The notes under the pieces were generated by a model. The model searched no databases. It had not been told where the DNA came from and saw nothing but the letters and a program-made list of their open reading frames with translations. The position numbers and the translations under genes are program-made. From Balneolaceae bacterium (GTDB taxonomy: Bacteria; Bacteroidota; Rhodothermia; Balneolales; Balneolaceae), in assembly GCA_007117235.1 (NCBI GenBank), contig SKGY01000151.1:1-5930 (forward strand): a stretch of 5,930 nucleotides of DNA, in the 5' to 3' direction. Shown in pieces: positions 5,910-5,930 of the stretch (position 1 is the first letter of the stretch; each line of letters opens with the position of its first letter).

Positions 5910-5930
5910 TGTGAAGTGTGTTTGTCGATT

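Overview
The window is an AT-rich, gene-dense stretch of a Gram-negative chromosome. The proteins look like those of the Bacteroidota/Rhodothermota/Balneolota lineage, and my best guess is a Balneola-like marine bacterium. This rests on general resemblance: the delta-subunit N-terminus, a SUI1/YciH-type factor, and a patatin joined to an Omp85-type barrel. It is an inference, because no ribosomal marker is present. I see no mobile element, CRISPR array, tRNA or rRNA.

The left part reads on the + strand: the 3' end of an unrecognised gene (1-201), holA for the DNA polymerase III delta subunit (279-1331), an ECF-type sigma factor (1378-1986), and a 98-residue helical protein (2034-2330). The last one sits where an anti-sigma factor is usually found but has no zinc-binding motif and no membrane segment. 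Between the sigma factor and this small gene is a long inverted repeat (1992-2035). Its predicted RNA hairpin, 16 pairs including two G-U, runs into the AUG of the small gene. It has no U-tract, so it looks more like a translational gate or a processing or protein-binding site than a terminator.

The right part reads entirely on the - strand, in transcription order: a SUI1/YciH-type translation factor (5909 to 5685, possibly cut at the window edge), a single-domain response regulator (5593-5219), a patatin-like lipase with POTRA and beta-barrel domains (5144-2949, type Vd secretion architecture), and a five-repeat TPR protein (2952-2314). The lipase and TPR genes share a 4-nt TTGA stop/start overlap, so they are probably translated in a coupled way. 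The TPR gene and the small sigma-linked gene are convergent and overlap by 17 bp at their 3' ends, with no terminator visible between them.

Nothing here is a clearly new system. The two points most worth following up are the sigma factor/hairpin/small-protein module and the coupled type Vd patatin-TPR pair. Every stretch without a gene is shorter than 100 bp.
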